A DNA stretch of 10,056 bases, from positions 1 through 10,056 of the forward strand of contig JABUEZ010000061.1 in the NCBI GenBank assembly GCA_013314795.1, in the 5' to 3' direction. Below the pieces are notes generated by a model, which was not told the DNA's origin, ran no database searches, and saw nothing but the letters and a program-made list of their open reading frames with translations. Made by a program: the position numbers and the translations under genes. Shown in pieces: positions 1-6,294 of this stretch (position 1 is its first letter; every line of letters starts with the position of its first letter). The DNA comes from Candidatus Profundicultor aquiphilus. Lineage in GTDB: Bacteria; Atribacterota; Atribacteria; Atribacterales; Caldatribacteriaceae.

Positions 1-406
1 CACTTTGCAAAAGTTCTCCCGCTAAAACTGCCCCCGGATACCAGTACGTCATCCCGCAGGTGACCAAAATGAGATCCGGCGTTTCCACAGACTTTAGCTT
101 TTCCCTCACCCACCGAAGCGGTAACCCAAAGCGACCAAAAAACCTGGGGATGTCCGCAAAAAAGGATGGCCTGGGAACAACTTCCTTATAATACCCTCCA
201 CACCCTGCTTCCCGCAGGCGCCTTGACCCGGACGTCACCTTTGGCATCCCCGGATCAAGGCGGTCCATACAATCAAGGAGGGTTACCCACCACCCCTGAC
301 GCTTGAAATGCGCCCCAAGATACAGCAATCCCAGGGGCTTTGCCCACAGGTCAAAGGCGGTGAAATCGTACACCCAAGGATTGACAAGAAGCACCCTCCC
401 TTTCAA
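1..406 (-). CDS. B12-binding-domain radical SAM protein, N-terminal part only
   Basis: This reading frame is open to the left edge of the window, so only about the first 135 residues are visible. It begins MKGRVLLVNPWVYDF, followed by a KPLGLLYLGAHFKRQGW stretch and an LLDCMDR motif. This is the beta-alpha-beta start of the cobalamin-binding Rossmann domain that precedes the radical SAM domain in many anaerobe proteins. A later stretch reading PDLILVTCGMTYWYPG is also typical of that family. The CxxxCxxC iron-sulfur motif would lie outside the window, so the radical SAM assignment rests on the N-terminal domain alone. I place the start at the TTG at 406, because GGAGGG (413-418) is 6 bases from it; the in-frame ATG at 412 directly abuts that site. 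The gene follows the enoate reductase stop by 14 bases and is probably the third gene of the aldolase operon. Substrate and product are unknown. Confidence 0.75.
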   Translation of the reverse strand, partial: MKGRVLLVNPWVYDFTAFDLWAKPLGLLYLGAHFKRQGWWVTLLDCMDRLDPGMPKVTSGSRRLREAGCGGYYKEVVPRPSFFADIPRFFGRFGLPLRWVREKLKSVETPDLILVTCGMTYWYPGAVLAGELLQS

Positions 407-420
407 AACCATCCCTCCAC

Positions 421-2358
421 TTATACCTGCACCGCCACAGTCATGGCTTCCAAAACCCCCTGATAAATCTTCCGTGGCGAGCGTGCATCCCCAATCAGGA
501 AGAGTTCCTTCACTTTTCCCTCTAGCTCATGGTAGAGTTCATTCCTGGGCCGGGTCCCCAGGGCAAAAACAATGTAGTCTCCGGTAAGTTCCGAAGTGGA
601 CGAATCGGCATCACAGAGGTACACCACTTTCCCTGCCTGGACATCCATACACTTAGTTTGAGTCATAATCTTGATATTTTCCCGATTGAGCTCTTTCAAC
701 AGTTCAATCCGGGTGATGATTTCCGCATCATAGGCAATCTGCGGCAACATTTCCACCAGCGTCACCCAGTTGTCGCGCTCAGCCAGAAATAAACTCGTCT
801 CGCATCCCACCACACCGCCACCGACCACGACTACCTTTTTCTCCCGGATATCCACCTTTCCCGAGAGCACCTCCCAGGCCGTGGCTGTAACCGAGGGATC
901 AAGCGAAAACGGTGGCACCACCGGTTCCCCACCAGTCGCCACCACCACCGCGTCAGGATTGTAGGAAAGTACCGTTTCCACCGATGCTTCCTTTCCCAGT
1001 TCGATCCGCACTCCGCTCCGACGTAGCATCCTTTCCAGGTAATCTCGAAACCAGAGGATTTTCTCCTTGTGCGGTGCCTGTGAAGCCAGGCGCAGTTGCC
1101 CACCGAGTTCCTGTTCCTTTTCTAAAAGATACACCTCATGCCCTCTCTGCGCACAGATGAGCGCCGCTTCCATCCCCGCCGGCCCGCCGCCGACCACCAC
1201 CACTTTTTTCCGTCTTTCGGCTTTACTCTCCTCACAGAATACAAATTCCCGTCCTGCCCAAGGATTCACCGCACAGTGAACCTTCCCATTGGCAAAGAGT
1301 TCCCCAATGCACCCCACATTACAGCCAATGCAGTAATTAATTTCCTCCTCCCGGTCTTCTTTCACCTTTTTGACCCAGTCCGGGTCGGCAATGAGTCCTC
1401 GGCCGATGGCCACAAAATCAGCCTGACCCTCGGCAAGAATTTTCTCTGCCACGTCCGGATGGCGAATCACCCCCACAGCAATAACCGGACATGAAACCAC
1501 CTCTTTCAATTGGGCCGCCAGATACGCCCGCCACCCTTCCGCAAAATTCATCGGTTCAATAATGGTGCTCACCGACTCGTAAATGCCGCAGCTTGCACTC
1601 AGGTAATCAACACCTTTTTCTTCCAGAACCCGGGCAATCTCCCGGGTTTCCGATGGCTTCAACCCTCCGGGGACAAATTCATCCACCGAAAGGCGCACTC
1701 CCACGGCAAAATCATTTCCTACTAGCATCCGGGTCCGTTCAATAATCTCAAGGAGAAACCGCATCCGGTTCTCGAAACTTCCACCGTACTCATCGGTGCG
1801 TCTATTGGTGTATGGCGAAAGGAACTCGTTGATCAGGTACCCATGGGCGGCATGGATTTCCACCCCGTCAAAACCGGCCATTTTTGCCCGTAGCGCTGCC
1901 TGGGCAAACTTCTCCACCAGTTCCTGGATTTCGTCCCGCGTGAGTGCCCGTGGGGTGATCTGCAAAAACTTACAGGCTACCTCCGACGGTGCCACTGGGG
2001 GCAATCCATCGGTGGTGGAAGGAGTACACTGTCTTCCCCCATGTTGAATCTGCAAAAACACCTTGGCCCCTTCCGCATGGATGGCCTCCGCCAGATCCCG
2101 CAACCCACTCAAAAACTTATCCTTATCCACAGCAATCTGTGCTGTGAGACTTCTCCCCTGATACATGTCCACCTGGGCATTCTCAATGATAATGAGTCCC
2201 ACTCCACCCCGAGCACGCCGCCGGTAATAGGCAACCAGTTCCTGGGTAACCTCCCCAAACGCACTTCCCAAATTCGTCGCCATCGGGGGCATTACCACCC
2301 GGTTGGCCAGTTCCACCTTCCCGATCTTTCCCGAACGGAATAAATTCGGGTACTTCAT
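421..2358 (-). CDS. FMN/4Fe-4S/FAD enoate reductase (old yellow enzyme, 2,4-dienoyl-CoA reductase type)
   Basis: This 645-residue cytoplasmic flavoenzyme has the full multidomain layout of 2,4-dienoyl-CoA reductase, trimethylamine dehydrogenase and clostridial enoate reductases. Residues 1-335 form the FMN-binding TIM barrel, with the HGGR motif (106-109), the paired active-site histidines H169/H172 in EIHAAHGYL, and a phosphate-binding GRGLIADP near 319-326. Cys343, 346, 350 and 362 give the CxxCxxxCx11C pattern for a 4Fe-4S cluster. Dinucleotide folds with GxGxxG motifs follow near residues 390-396 (FAD) and 513-518 (NAD(P)H). Such enzymes reduce C=C bonds conjugated to a carbonyl using NAD(P)H. 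The true substrate is unknown; H169/H172 resemble YqjM-like reductases rather than E. coli FadH. I prefer ATG 2358 to the upstream GTG 2367, because AGGAGG (2367-2372) is 8 bases from the ATG and abuts the GTG. That ribosome-binding site overlaps the aldolase stop codon, so the two genes are probably translationally coupled. Confidence 0.93.
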   Translation of the reverse strand: MKYPNLFRSGKIGKVELANRVVMPPMATNLGSAFGEVTQELVAYYRRRARGGVGLIIIENAQVDMYQGRSLTAQIAVDKDKFLSGLRDLAEAIHAEGAKVFLQIQHGGRQCTPSTTDGLPPVAPSEVACKFLQITPRALTRDEIQELVEKFAQAALRAKMAGFDGVEIHAAHGYLINEFLSPYTNRRTDEYGGSFENRMRFLLEIIERTRMLVGNDFAVGVRLSVDEFVPGGLKPSETREIARVLEEKGVDYLSASCGIYESVSTIIEPMNFAEGWRAYLAAQLKEVVSCPVIAVGVIRHPDVAEKILAEGQADFVAIGRGLIADPDWVKKVKEDREEEINYCIGCNVGCIGELFANGKVHCAVNPWAGREFVFCEESKAERRKKVVVVGGGPAGMEAALICAQRGHEVYLLEKEQELGGQLRLASQAPHKEKILWFRDYLERMLRRSGVRIELGKEASVETVLSYNPDAVVVATGGEPVVPPFSLDPSVTATAWEVLSGKVDIREKKVVVVGGGVVGCETSLFLAERDNWVTLVEMLPQIAYDAEIITRIELLKELNRENIKIMTQTKCMDVQAGKVVYLCDADSSTSELTGDYIVFALGTRPRNELYHELEGKVKELFLIGDARSPRKIYQGVLEAMTVAVQV

Positions 2359-2371
2359 CCCCTCCACCTCC

Positions 2372-3307
2372 TCATAATTTCTCTGCCAGACGCAGGGCCG
2401 AACCTTCTATCTCATAGTACTCCTTGATTAATTCTTTCATCTTCTCCTTCAACGCTTTTTGCCCTTCCTGAATGCTTCCCGCTTTCCGCCAACCTTTCTC
2501 ATACGCCTGGCGAATTTCCGTTCCCACATTGATTTTGGTGATTCCATTCCGAATCGCCTGCAATACGTACTCCTTCTTGATTCCCGACCCTCCATGCAAA
2601 ACCAGTGGCACACCCGTTACCTCTTTAATTTTCACCAGATGCTCGATATTGAGTCTCGCTTCAACCTTCTTCTCATCCTTGGCCACCCCACTGATGGCCC
2701 CATGGATATTCCCCACCGCCACCGACAGCCAGTCCACCCCGGTTTCATTCACAAAACGGCGTGCCTCCTCCGGGTCGGTGAACCCCTTCCCACTCTGGAA
2801 CAATTCCTCATACGGCGGTAACGGTCCCGCTTCATGCCCCAGAACCGCTCCCAATTCCGCTTCCACACATATACCCCTTTTCCTTCCCCTCCCGACCACT
2901 TCCTTCGTTACAGCGATATTCTCCTCCAGAGGCAATCTCGACCCATCAATCATCACCGAATGGTACCCCAGGTCCATGGCTTCCTCAACCAGTGCCGACC
3001 AGTCCACCCTTTTCCCCTCTTCATCAATCACCGGGACATGGTCCTGATGCAATCGTGTCAACGCCGGATTGCCAAAACGATCGTATTCCCTCTTTACCGC
3101 CTCAAAACTCTCTGCCCCAAAACGGGTAATATCCGGGCGTGACACCTCCAGTAAAGCGAAGGTTTTGCACTCCTCCAGTGTCTCAACAATGGTTTCCACC
3201 ATTGGTAAATACGCCACATTGAAGGCCGGAATCAAAACATGCTCCCGAAAAGCAACCCTCATAATCTCCTGCAAAGAAACTTTCCCTAACTTTTCCAAAT
3301 CTGCCAT
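2372..3307 (-). CDS. Divergent class II (zinc-dependent) ketose-bisphosphate aldolase family protein
   Basis: This 311-residue cytoplasmic TIM-barrel protein belongs to the fructose/tagatose-bisphosphate aldolase class II family, which reversibly splits ketose phosphates into dihydroxyacetone phosphate and an aldehyde. The catalytic/zinc pair is D89-H90 (RLHQDH); E151 lies in a VEAELG stretch, and further zinc histidines are H202 (GNIHG) and H238 (LHGGSG). Phosphate-binding glycines lie near 239-242 and in INVGTE (259-264). Two points are unusual: the residue after D-H is Val rather than the common Gly, and a charged insert of about nine residues (VPVIDEEGKRVDW) follows it. After H202 comes AISGVAK instead of the usual aromatic/KGEP-type segment. 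These differences make fructose 1,6-bisphosphate an uncertain substrate. The ATG at 3307 has a GGGG-type ribosome-binding site about 8 bases upstream. The gene leads an operon with the enoate reductase and the radical SAM protein. Confidence 0.88.
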   Translation of the reverse strand: MADLEKLGKVSLQEIMRVAFREHVLIPAFNVAYLPMVETIVETLEECKTFALLEVSRPDITRFGAESFEAVKREYDRFGNPALTRLHQDHVPVIDEEGKRVDWSALVEEAMDLGYHSVMIDGSRLPLEENIAVTKEVVGRGRKRGICVEAELGAVLGHEAGPLPPYEELFQSGKGFTDPEEARRFVNETGVDWLSVAVGNIHGAISGVAKDEKKVEARLNIEHLVKIKEVTGVPLVLHGGSGIKKEYVLQAIRNGITKINVGTEIRQAYEKGWRKAGSIQEGQKALKEKMKELIKEYYEIEGSALRLAEKL

Positions 3308-3311
3308 ACAC

Positions 3312-3350
3312 AGACCCCTTTCCCGGTTTTTTCTTCCTTATTGTATCATG
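3312..3350 (-). promoter_or_regulatory. Probable extended -10 promoter and leader of the aldolase operon
   Basis: Reading the minus strand, TGATACAAT (3340-3348) is an extended -10 element. No good -35 is visible at 16-18 bases upstream; TTCATG at a 19-base spacing is the closest. Ten bases below the -10 is the leader motif AAACCGGGAAAGGGGTCT (3312-3329), which includes the aldolase ribosome-binding site. The same motif recurs in the leader of the membrane protein/RhaM pair. The promoter call rests on the -10 and its position 33 bases before the ATG. Confidence 0.5.
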
Positions 3351-3587
3351 TCTCACCAAGAAACCATGAATGCCAGAATTACCCGATAACGCCAACCCCT
3401 TCCCTCATCACCCAGAAGAAACACCTGTATCCCAGAAAATCGGGATGGACCAGAAGGGCAAAGGCAAGCACGGAATCAATCAAAGCATAGAAAATGGAAG
3501 ACGGAACCACTTATCAGGAAGGACCAATTGATATTCCGGACAGCCAGAAAACGGAAAAGCTCTTTATCTCCAATTGCCGTCAAATAG

Positions 3588-3617
3588 ATCTTGAGAGGAG
3601 AATGAATCACTCAAGAT
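3588..3617. repeat. Inverted repeat just downstream of the tRNA-Val gene
   Basis: ATCTTGAG (3588-3595) and CTCAAGAT (3610-3617) form a perfect 8-bp stem with a 14-base loop, 12 bases beyond the encoded CCA of the tRNA. No run of T follows in the direction of tRNA transcription, so it is not a standard intrinsic terminator. It could serve in 3' processing, or be chance. Confidence 0.35.
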
Positions 3618-3628
3618 TCTGTAAATCA

Positions 3629-3703
3629 TGGTGGGCGAAAGAGGACTTGAACCTCTGACCCCTTGCTTGTAAGGCAAGTGCTCTCCCTCTGAGCTATTCG
3701 CCC
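3629..3703 (-). tRNA. tRNA-Val (anticodon TAC), CCA encoded
   Basis: The minus strand folds as a complete 75-base cloverleaf. The acceptor stem is GGGCGAA/TTCGCCC, followed by T8-A9. The D-arm is GCTC-loop-GAGC with GGG in the loop. The anticodon arm is CTTGC-CTTACAA-GCAAG, with TAC at the anticodon positions, reading GUA-type valine codons. A five-base variable loop follows, then the T-arm AGAGG-TTCAAGT-CCTCT, discriminator A and a genome-encoded CCA. All stems are fully paired, so the gene looks functional. It stands alone between two operons on the same strand. Confidence 0.96.
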
Positions 3704-3712
3704 ACTGGGGGA

Positions 3713-3741
3713 ATTATACCAGGTCACGACTAAAAGGTGAA
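3713..3741 (-). promoter_or_regulatory. Promoter of the tRNA-Val gene
   Basis: On the minus strand, TATAAT (3713-3718) is preceded by TGG, giving an extended -10. TTCACC (3736-3741) is a partial -35 at a 17-base spacing. The -10 ends 9 bases before the mature tRNA 5' end, so transcription would begin at or just before the tRNA. GTCACG (3723-3728) and CGTGAC (3758-3763) form an inverted pair around the -35, possibly by chance. Confidence 0.75.
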
Positions 3742-3790
3742 GAGCATTTTGAAAAACCGTGACTCGTTAAAATTCCCCACCCATGCGTGC

Positions 3791-4114
3791 TCAATCCAGG
3801 TGGAAAACTTCCTCCATTTCGGCCCACCACTCGCCTTCTTTGCGTGAGGGAAGAGGTTCCTGGCAGGGTTTACAGAGGGACCACCATTCCTGGGTCACTG
3901 GATCGGCGGCCATTTTTTTCATGTCTTCTTCGTAGTTATCCCCGGTGTATTCGAAATAACCGAAGAGATATCCATCGTGGTAAAAGATCGAATAATTCCG
4001 GATGTTGCATTCCTTGATGGTTTTCAAAACCCCTTCCCAGGGGTTAGCATGAAGCCGTTTGTACTCTTCAAGTTTTTCCGGTTTGACCCGAATTACCATA
4101 CCGTAGCGCTTCAT
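3791..4114 (-). CDS. rhaM: L-rhamnose mutarotase family protein
   Basis: This 107-residue protein matches the RhaM (DUF718) family in length and landmarks. These small cytoplasmic alpha/beta-barrel enzymes interconvert the alpha and beta anomers of L-rhamnose and so speed its entry into catabolism. Visible landmarks are the N-terminal strand YGMVIRV, H22 within YKRLHANPW (the position of the catalytic histidine of E. coli RhaM), NYSIFYHDGYLFGYFEY, the paired tryptophans in QEWW, and the C-terminal EMEEVFHLD. I choose the ATG at 4114 over longer in-frame starts, because homology begins there and a GGGGG-type ribosome-binding site (4125-4129) lies 10 bases upstream, overlapping the stop of the preceding small membrane protein gene. 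The two genes therefore form a tight pair. A sugar other than rhamnose is possible, since DUF718 members are not all tested. Confidence 0.88.
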   Translation of the reverse strand: MKRYGMVIRVKPEKLEEYKRLHANPWEGVLKTIKECNIRNYSIFYHDGYLFGYFEYTGDNYEEDMKKMAADPVTQEWWSLCKPCQEPLPSRKEGEWWAEMEEVFHLD

Positions 4115-4131
4115 GATTTTTAGACCCCCTT

Positions 4132-4362
4132 TCATTTTTCTTTTCCCCATCCACCCTGGACGCAGCGGCAGAAAGCGTGATAATTGGCGCAAATCCCGCC
4201 CATGAGGGAGAAAAGCCCCCAGAAAAGGGGGCGGGTGAGAATATGGACCAGGCGAGGTTCTGATACTGGCAGAAGGTAAATCCCCCAGGTGATGAGAAAA
4301 CACCCCCAGATGATGCAACCATGACCAAAAAGGAGAAGGAAAACCCGCTCACGATGAGTCAC
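4132..4362 (-). CDS. Small two-helix membrane protein of unknown function, paired with RhaM
   Basis: This is a 76-residue protein that I do not recognise. Translation would begin at GTG 4362, with AAAGGGG (4370-4376) 7 bases upstream, a good ribosome-binding site. Two hydrophobic segments are clear: residues about 7-31 (VFLLLFGHGCIIWGCFLITW and onward) and about 45-64 (RPLFWGLFSLMGGICANYHA). A short polar loop with an arginine and a histidine joins them. The tail carries two cysteines (CRC, 65-67) and ends in a basic GWGKEK. The stop codon overlaps the ribosome-binding site of rhaM, which argues for a real, co-translated gene rather than a shadow frame. It may assist sugar uptake or anchor a complex, but nothing in the sequence shows this. 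Confidence 0.65.
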   Translation of the reverse strand: MTHRERVFLLLFGHGCIIWGCFLITWGIYLLPVSEPRLVHILTRPLFWGLFSLMGGICANYHAFCRCVQGGWGKEK

Positions 4363-4366
4363 AGGA

Positions 4367-4403
4367 AGACCCCTTTCCGGTTTCGTTTTCCCCTATTTTA
4401 CCA
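4367..4403 (-). promoter_or_regulatory. Probable promoter and leader of the membrane protein/rhaM pair
   Basis: On the minus strand, TGGTAAAAT (4395-4403) is an extended -10 element without a clear -35. Eleven bases below it is AAACCGGAAAGGGGTCT (4367-4383), almost identical to the leader of the aldolase operon, lacking one G. The site lies 33 bases before the GTG start and just after the epimerase gene, so the pair may be transcribed both from here and by read-through from the transporter operon. No stem with a T-run separates the two. Confidence 0.45.
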
Positions 4404-4426
4404 GATGACCAAAAAAGGGGGTTGTG

Positions 4427-5296
4427 TTACTTTTCCTCCGGGATATGGAGTTCGGCGAGAGTCTGACGTAACCACCGTAGCGACCGTTCGATGAGCGGTC
4501 CACCTTGGCCCTCGCATTCGATGCTGAGGAAGCCCTGGTAACCGGAGTCCCGAAGGAGGGTAAGAACGGTGCGGATATTTTCGGCGTTGACACCATCCCC
4601 CACGGCGGCGTGGCTGATGCCGATACCGGTGTCCTTCCCACGCAAAGCCTGGGCAAGACTTTCAGAGACGTCTTTCACGTGGACGTGTTTGATACGGGGC
4701 AAAAACCGGCGGCAAAATGCTACCGGGTCCTGTCCGGCGATGAAACTGTTACCGGTATCGAAATTGAGACCAAAGTAGGGACTATTAGCAAAGTTAAGCA
4801 TTTTTTCTAAAAGGTCGGGGTTAGTGGTGAAGTAGCCGTGAACTTCGATATTTACGGTAATTCGATAGCGTTCGGCGGCTTCGATGATACTCCCGTAAGC
4901 CCGCTTCATCAGGTCCAGGGCTTCGGTTTCGCTCATTCCTTCCGGTTTCTTGAGGCCGTCGGTGGTGGCGATGTTGGGGCAGTCGACGAGTTTGGCCCAG
5001 GGAAGGGATTTGAGGACGTAGGGTACCCCATAATAGAGACCCTCGTTTCCGGAGAGAGGATAAGCAGCGTCAAGCTGGGAAAACCGGACACCGTACCGTT
5101 CCATCGTTTCCCTGACCCGCAGGGGGTCTTCGGCAAGAGAAATATGGGGGAAATACCCCAAACCATGAATCCAGGAGACGCCGTCGATGAGACCGGCTTC
5201 GATGTAGCGGACATCGTTCTTTTGCGCCCACTCCAGGGCTTTTTCAAAGCTAAAGACCGCCGAATTGAAGGCATCGGTATGGAAACTGATTTTCAT
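4427..5296 (-). CDS. Sugar (phosphate) isomerase/epimerase, TIM-barrel (xylose isomerase-like/AP endonuclease 2 fold)
   Basis: This 289-residue cytoplasmic protein belongs to the family of D-tagatose 3-epimerase, hydroxypyruvate isomerase and IolE/IolI. These enzymes use a divalent metal to isomerise or epimerise ketoses through an enediolate. The expected four metal ligands can be read at the barrel strand ends: E151 (NIEVHGY), D180 (NFDTGNS), H206 (HVHVKD) and E260 (SIECEG). The strand motifs YIEAGLIDG near the N-terminus and GDGVNAENI near residue 235 also fit. The ATG at 5296 follows GGAGGG (5303-5308) by 6 bases, and the gene starts 12 bases after the permease stop, as the fourth gene of the transporter operon. 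This suggests it acts on the imported sugar or its first product. The exact substrate cannot be told from the sequence. Confidence 0.87.
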   Translation of the reverse strand: MKISFHTDAFNSAVFSFEKALEWAQKNDVRYIEAGLIDGVSWIHGLGYFPHISLAEDPLRVRETMERYGVRFSQLDAAYPLSGNEGLYYGVPYVLKSLPWAKLVDCPNIATTDGLKKPEGMSETEALDLMKRAYGSIIEAAERYRITVNIEVHGYFTTNPDLLEKMLNFANSPYFGLNFDTGNSFIAGQDPVAFCRRFLPRIKHVHVKDVSESLAQALRGKDTGIGISHAAVGDGVNAENIRTVLTLLRDSGYQGFLSIECEGQGGPLIERSLRWLRQTLAELHIPEEK

Positions 5297-5308
5297 GATG
5301 ATCCCTCC

Positions 5309-6271
5309 CTATTTTTTGCCCTGATAGGAACTGAACACGCTCACGGCCAGAGAAGCAATGATGAGAAGGCCAAAGGTGACTTCCTGAAAGTAGGGGTTAA
5401 CCCGAAGCATGTTGAGGGTGTTGGAGATAATCCCCATGAGGAAAACCCCAAAGAGGGTGCCGATGATGCGGCCCTTTCCACCCGAAAGGGGAGTCCCGCC
5501 GATGACCACTGCCCCGATGGCCCGCAGTTCTATTCCGCTTCCGGTAGACGGCTGCGCTGCCCCGATGCGGGACAAAAGCACCATGGTGGCAATGCCCACA
5601 AAAAGGCCGTTGAGGAAAAAGGTGATGAGTTTGGTCTGGGAAACCGAAATACCCGAAAGGAAGGCTGCCGCAGGGTTACTCCCCACCGAGTAAATCCGCC
5701 GTCCGAGTTTGGTATCCGATAAAAGGAAGTGCACGATGAGGTATGCTCCGATACTGATGAGGAAGCTCAATGGAAGCACCTGCGCAACCCGGGTCATGCC
5801 GATGGTTTCAAACTGGCCGTAGATGGTCTGGAAACTCCCCTTGGTGATGGCCAGGGCTATCCCCTGAAAGACGCTAATAAAGGCCAATGAGGTGATAAAA
5901 GAAGGAGCACGGAAACCCCGGGAAGTGATTCCCACCAGAAGGCTATTGCCAATGGCCAAAAGCACCCCTACCAAAACAGGCAAGAACGTGGCGTTACTTC
6001 CCTTCATCATCATGGCCATCACACAGGAAGAAAGACCGATATTGGCTCCCACGGAGATGTCGATTTCTCCAGAAATGATGAGCATGGTCATGCCGGAAGA
6101 AACAATCCCCAGAACCGCCACCTGTTCCAGGATATTCATCAGGTTGCTGGTGGTGAAAAACCGGGGGTTGACGATCCCGGTGACCACTGCAAGACCAATT
6201 TCAACCACAAGGAGGAAGAACCACTGATTGCGCAAGAGGGCATTTCGTTCTTGCAGGCGATTGTTTTTCAT
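5309..6271 (-). CDS. ABC sugar importer permease, ribose/xylose/rhamnose (RbsC) type
   Basis: This 320-residue inner-membrane protein belongs to the BPD_transp_2 family. It has about 8-10 hydrophobic helices and presumably forms the homodimeric channel of a carbohydrate importer. Family signatures are GEIDISVG (68-75), APSFITSLAF (122-131), the GRRIYSVGSNPAAA cytoplasmic-loop motif (190-203) that contacts the ATPase, and IGGTPLSGGKG near residue 255. Length is normal for the family and no domain is missing. The ATG at 6271 has only a weak GGAG (6283-6286) 11 bases upstream. It overlaps by ATGA the stop of an eight-codon frame that begins immediately after the ATPase stop, which may help re-initiation. 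The gene lies between the ATPase and the epimerase in the operon. Confidence 0.94.
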   Translation of the reverse strand: MKNNRLQERNALLRNQWFFLLVVEIGLAVVTGIVNPRFFTTSNLMNILEQVAVLGIVSSGMTMLIISGEIDISVGANIGLSSCVMAMMMKGSNATFLPVLVGVLLAIGNSLLVGITSRGFRAPSFITSLAFISVFQGIALAITKGSFQTIYGQFETIGMTRVAQVLPLSFLISIGAYLIVHFLLSDTKLGRRIYSVGSNPAAAFLSGISVSQTKLITFFLNGLFVGIATMVLLSRIGAAQPSTGSGIELRAIGAVVIGGTPLSGGKGRIIGTLFGVFLMGIISNTLNMLRVNPYFQEVTFGLLIIASLAVSVFSSYQGKK

Positions 6272-6294
6272 CGACGCTCACACTCCGTATCCAT

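Larger units (their letters stand above)
3308..3628. other. Intergenic stretch without a convincing gene
   Basis: Apart from the promoter at its left end, I see no gene in these 320 bases. A 54-codon plus-strand frame (3494-3658) runs into the antisense of the tRNA. A 43-codon minus-strand frame (GTG near 3507 to about 3379) encodes a hydrophobic stretch. Neither has a ribosome-binding site. CCAGAA occurs at 3373, 3412, 3432, 3450 and 3544, and an inverted repeat lies at 3588-3617. The stretch could hold a small RNA, a long tRNA 3' trailer or a decayed gene; sequence alone does not decide. Confidence 0.4.

Noticed and set aside
3379..3510. 43-codon minus-strand hydrophobic frame (includes ALIDSVLAFALLVHPDF)
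   Set aside because: It has a GTG start without a ribosome-binding site and no recognised relatives; kept only as part of the intergenic description.
3494..3658. 54-codon plus-strand frame beginning MEDGTTYQEG
   Set aside because: It has no ribosome-binding site and its end lies in the antisense of the tRNA-Val gene.
4115..4318. N-terminal extension of the mutarotase frame
   Set aside because: RhaM homology starts at the ATG at 4114, and the extension overlaps the better supported small membrane protein frame.
4411..4436. Possible intrinsic terminator after the epimerase gene (CCCCCTTTTTT on the minus strand)
   Set aside because: The only stem that can be drawn is AAAAG/CTTTT plus G-U pairs, too weak for a terminator.
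4838..5722. Long plus-strand frame of 294 codons opposite the epimerase and permease genes
   Set aside because: It is fully antisense to two genes with clear family motifs, has low-complexity composition and no recognisable domain; it is a shadow frame.
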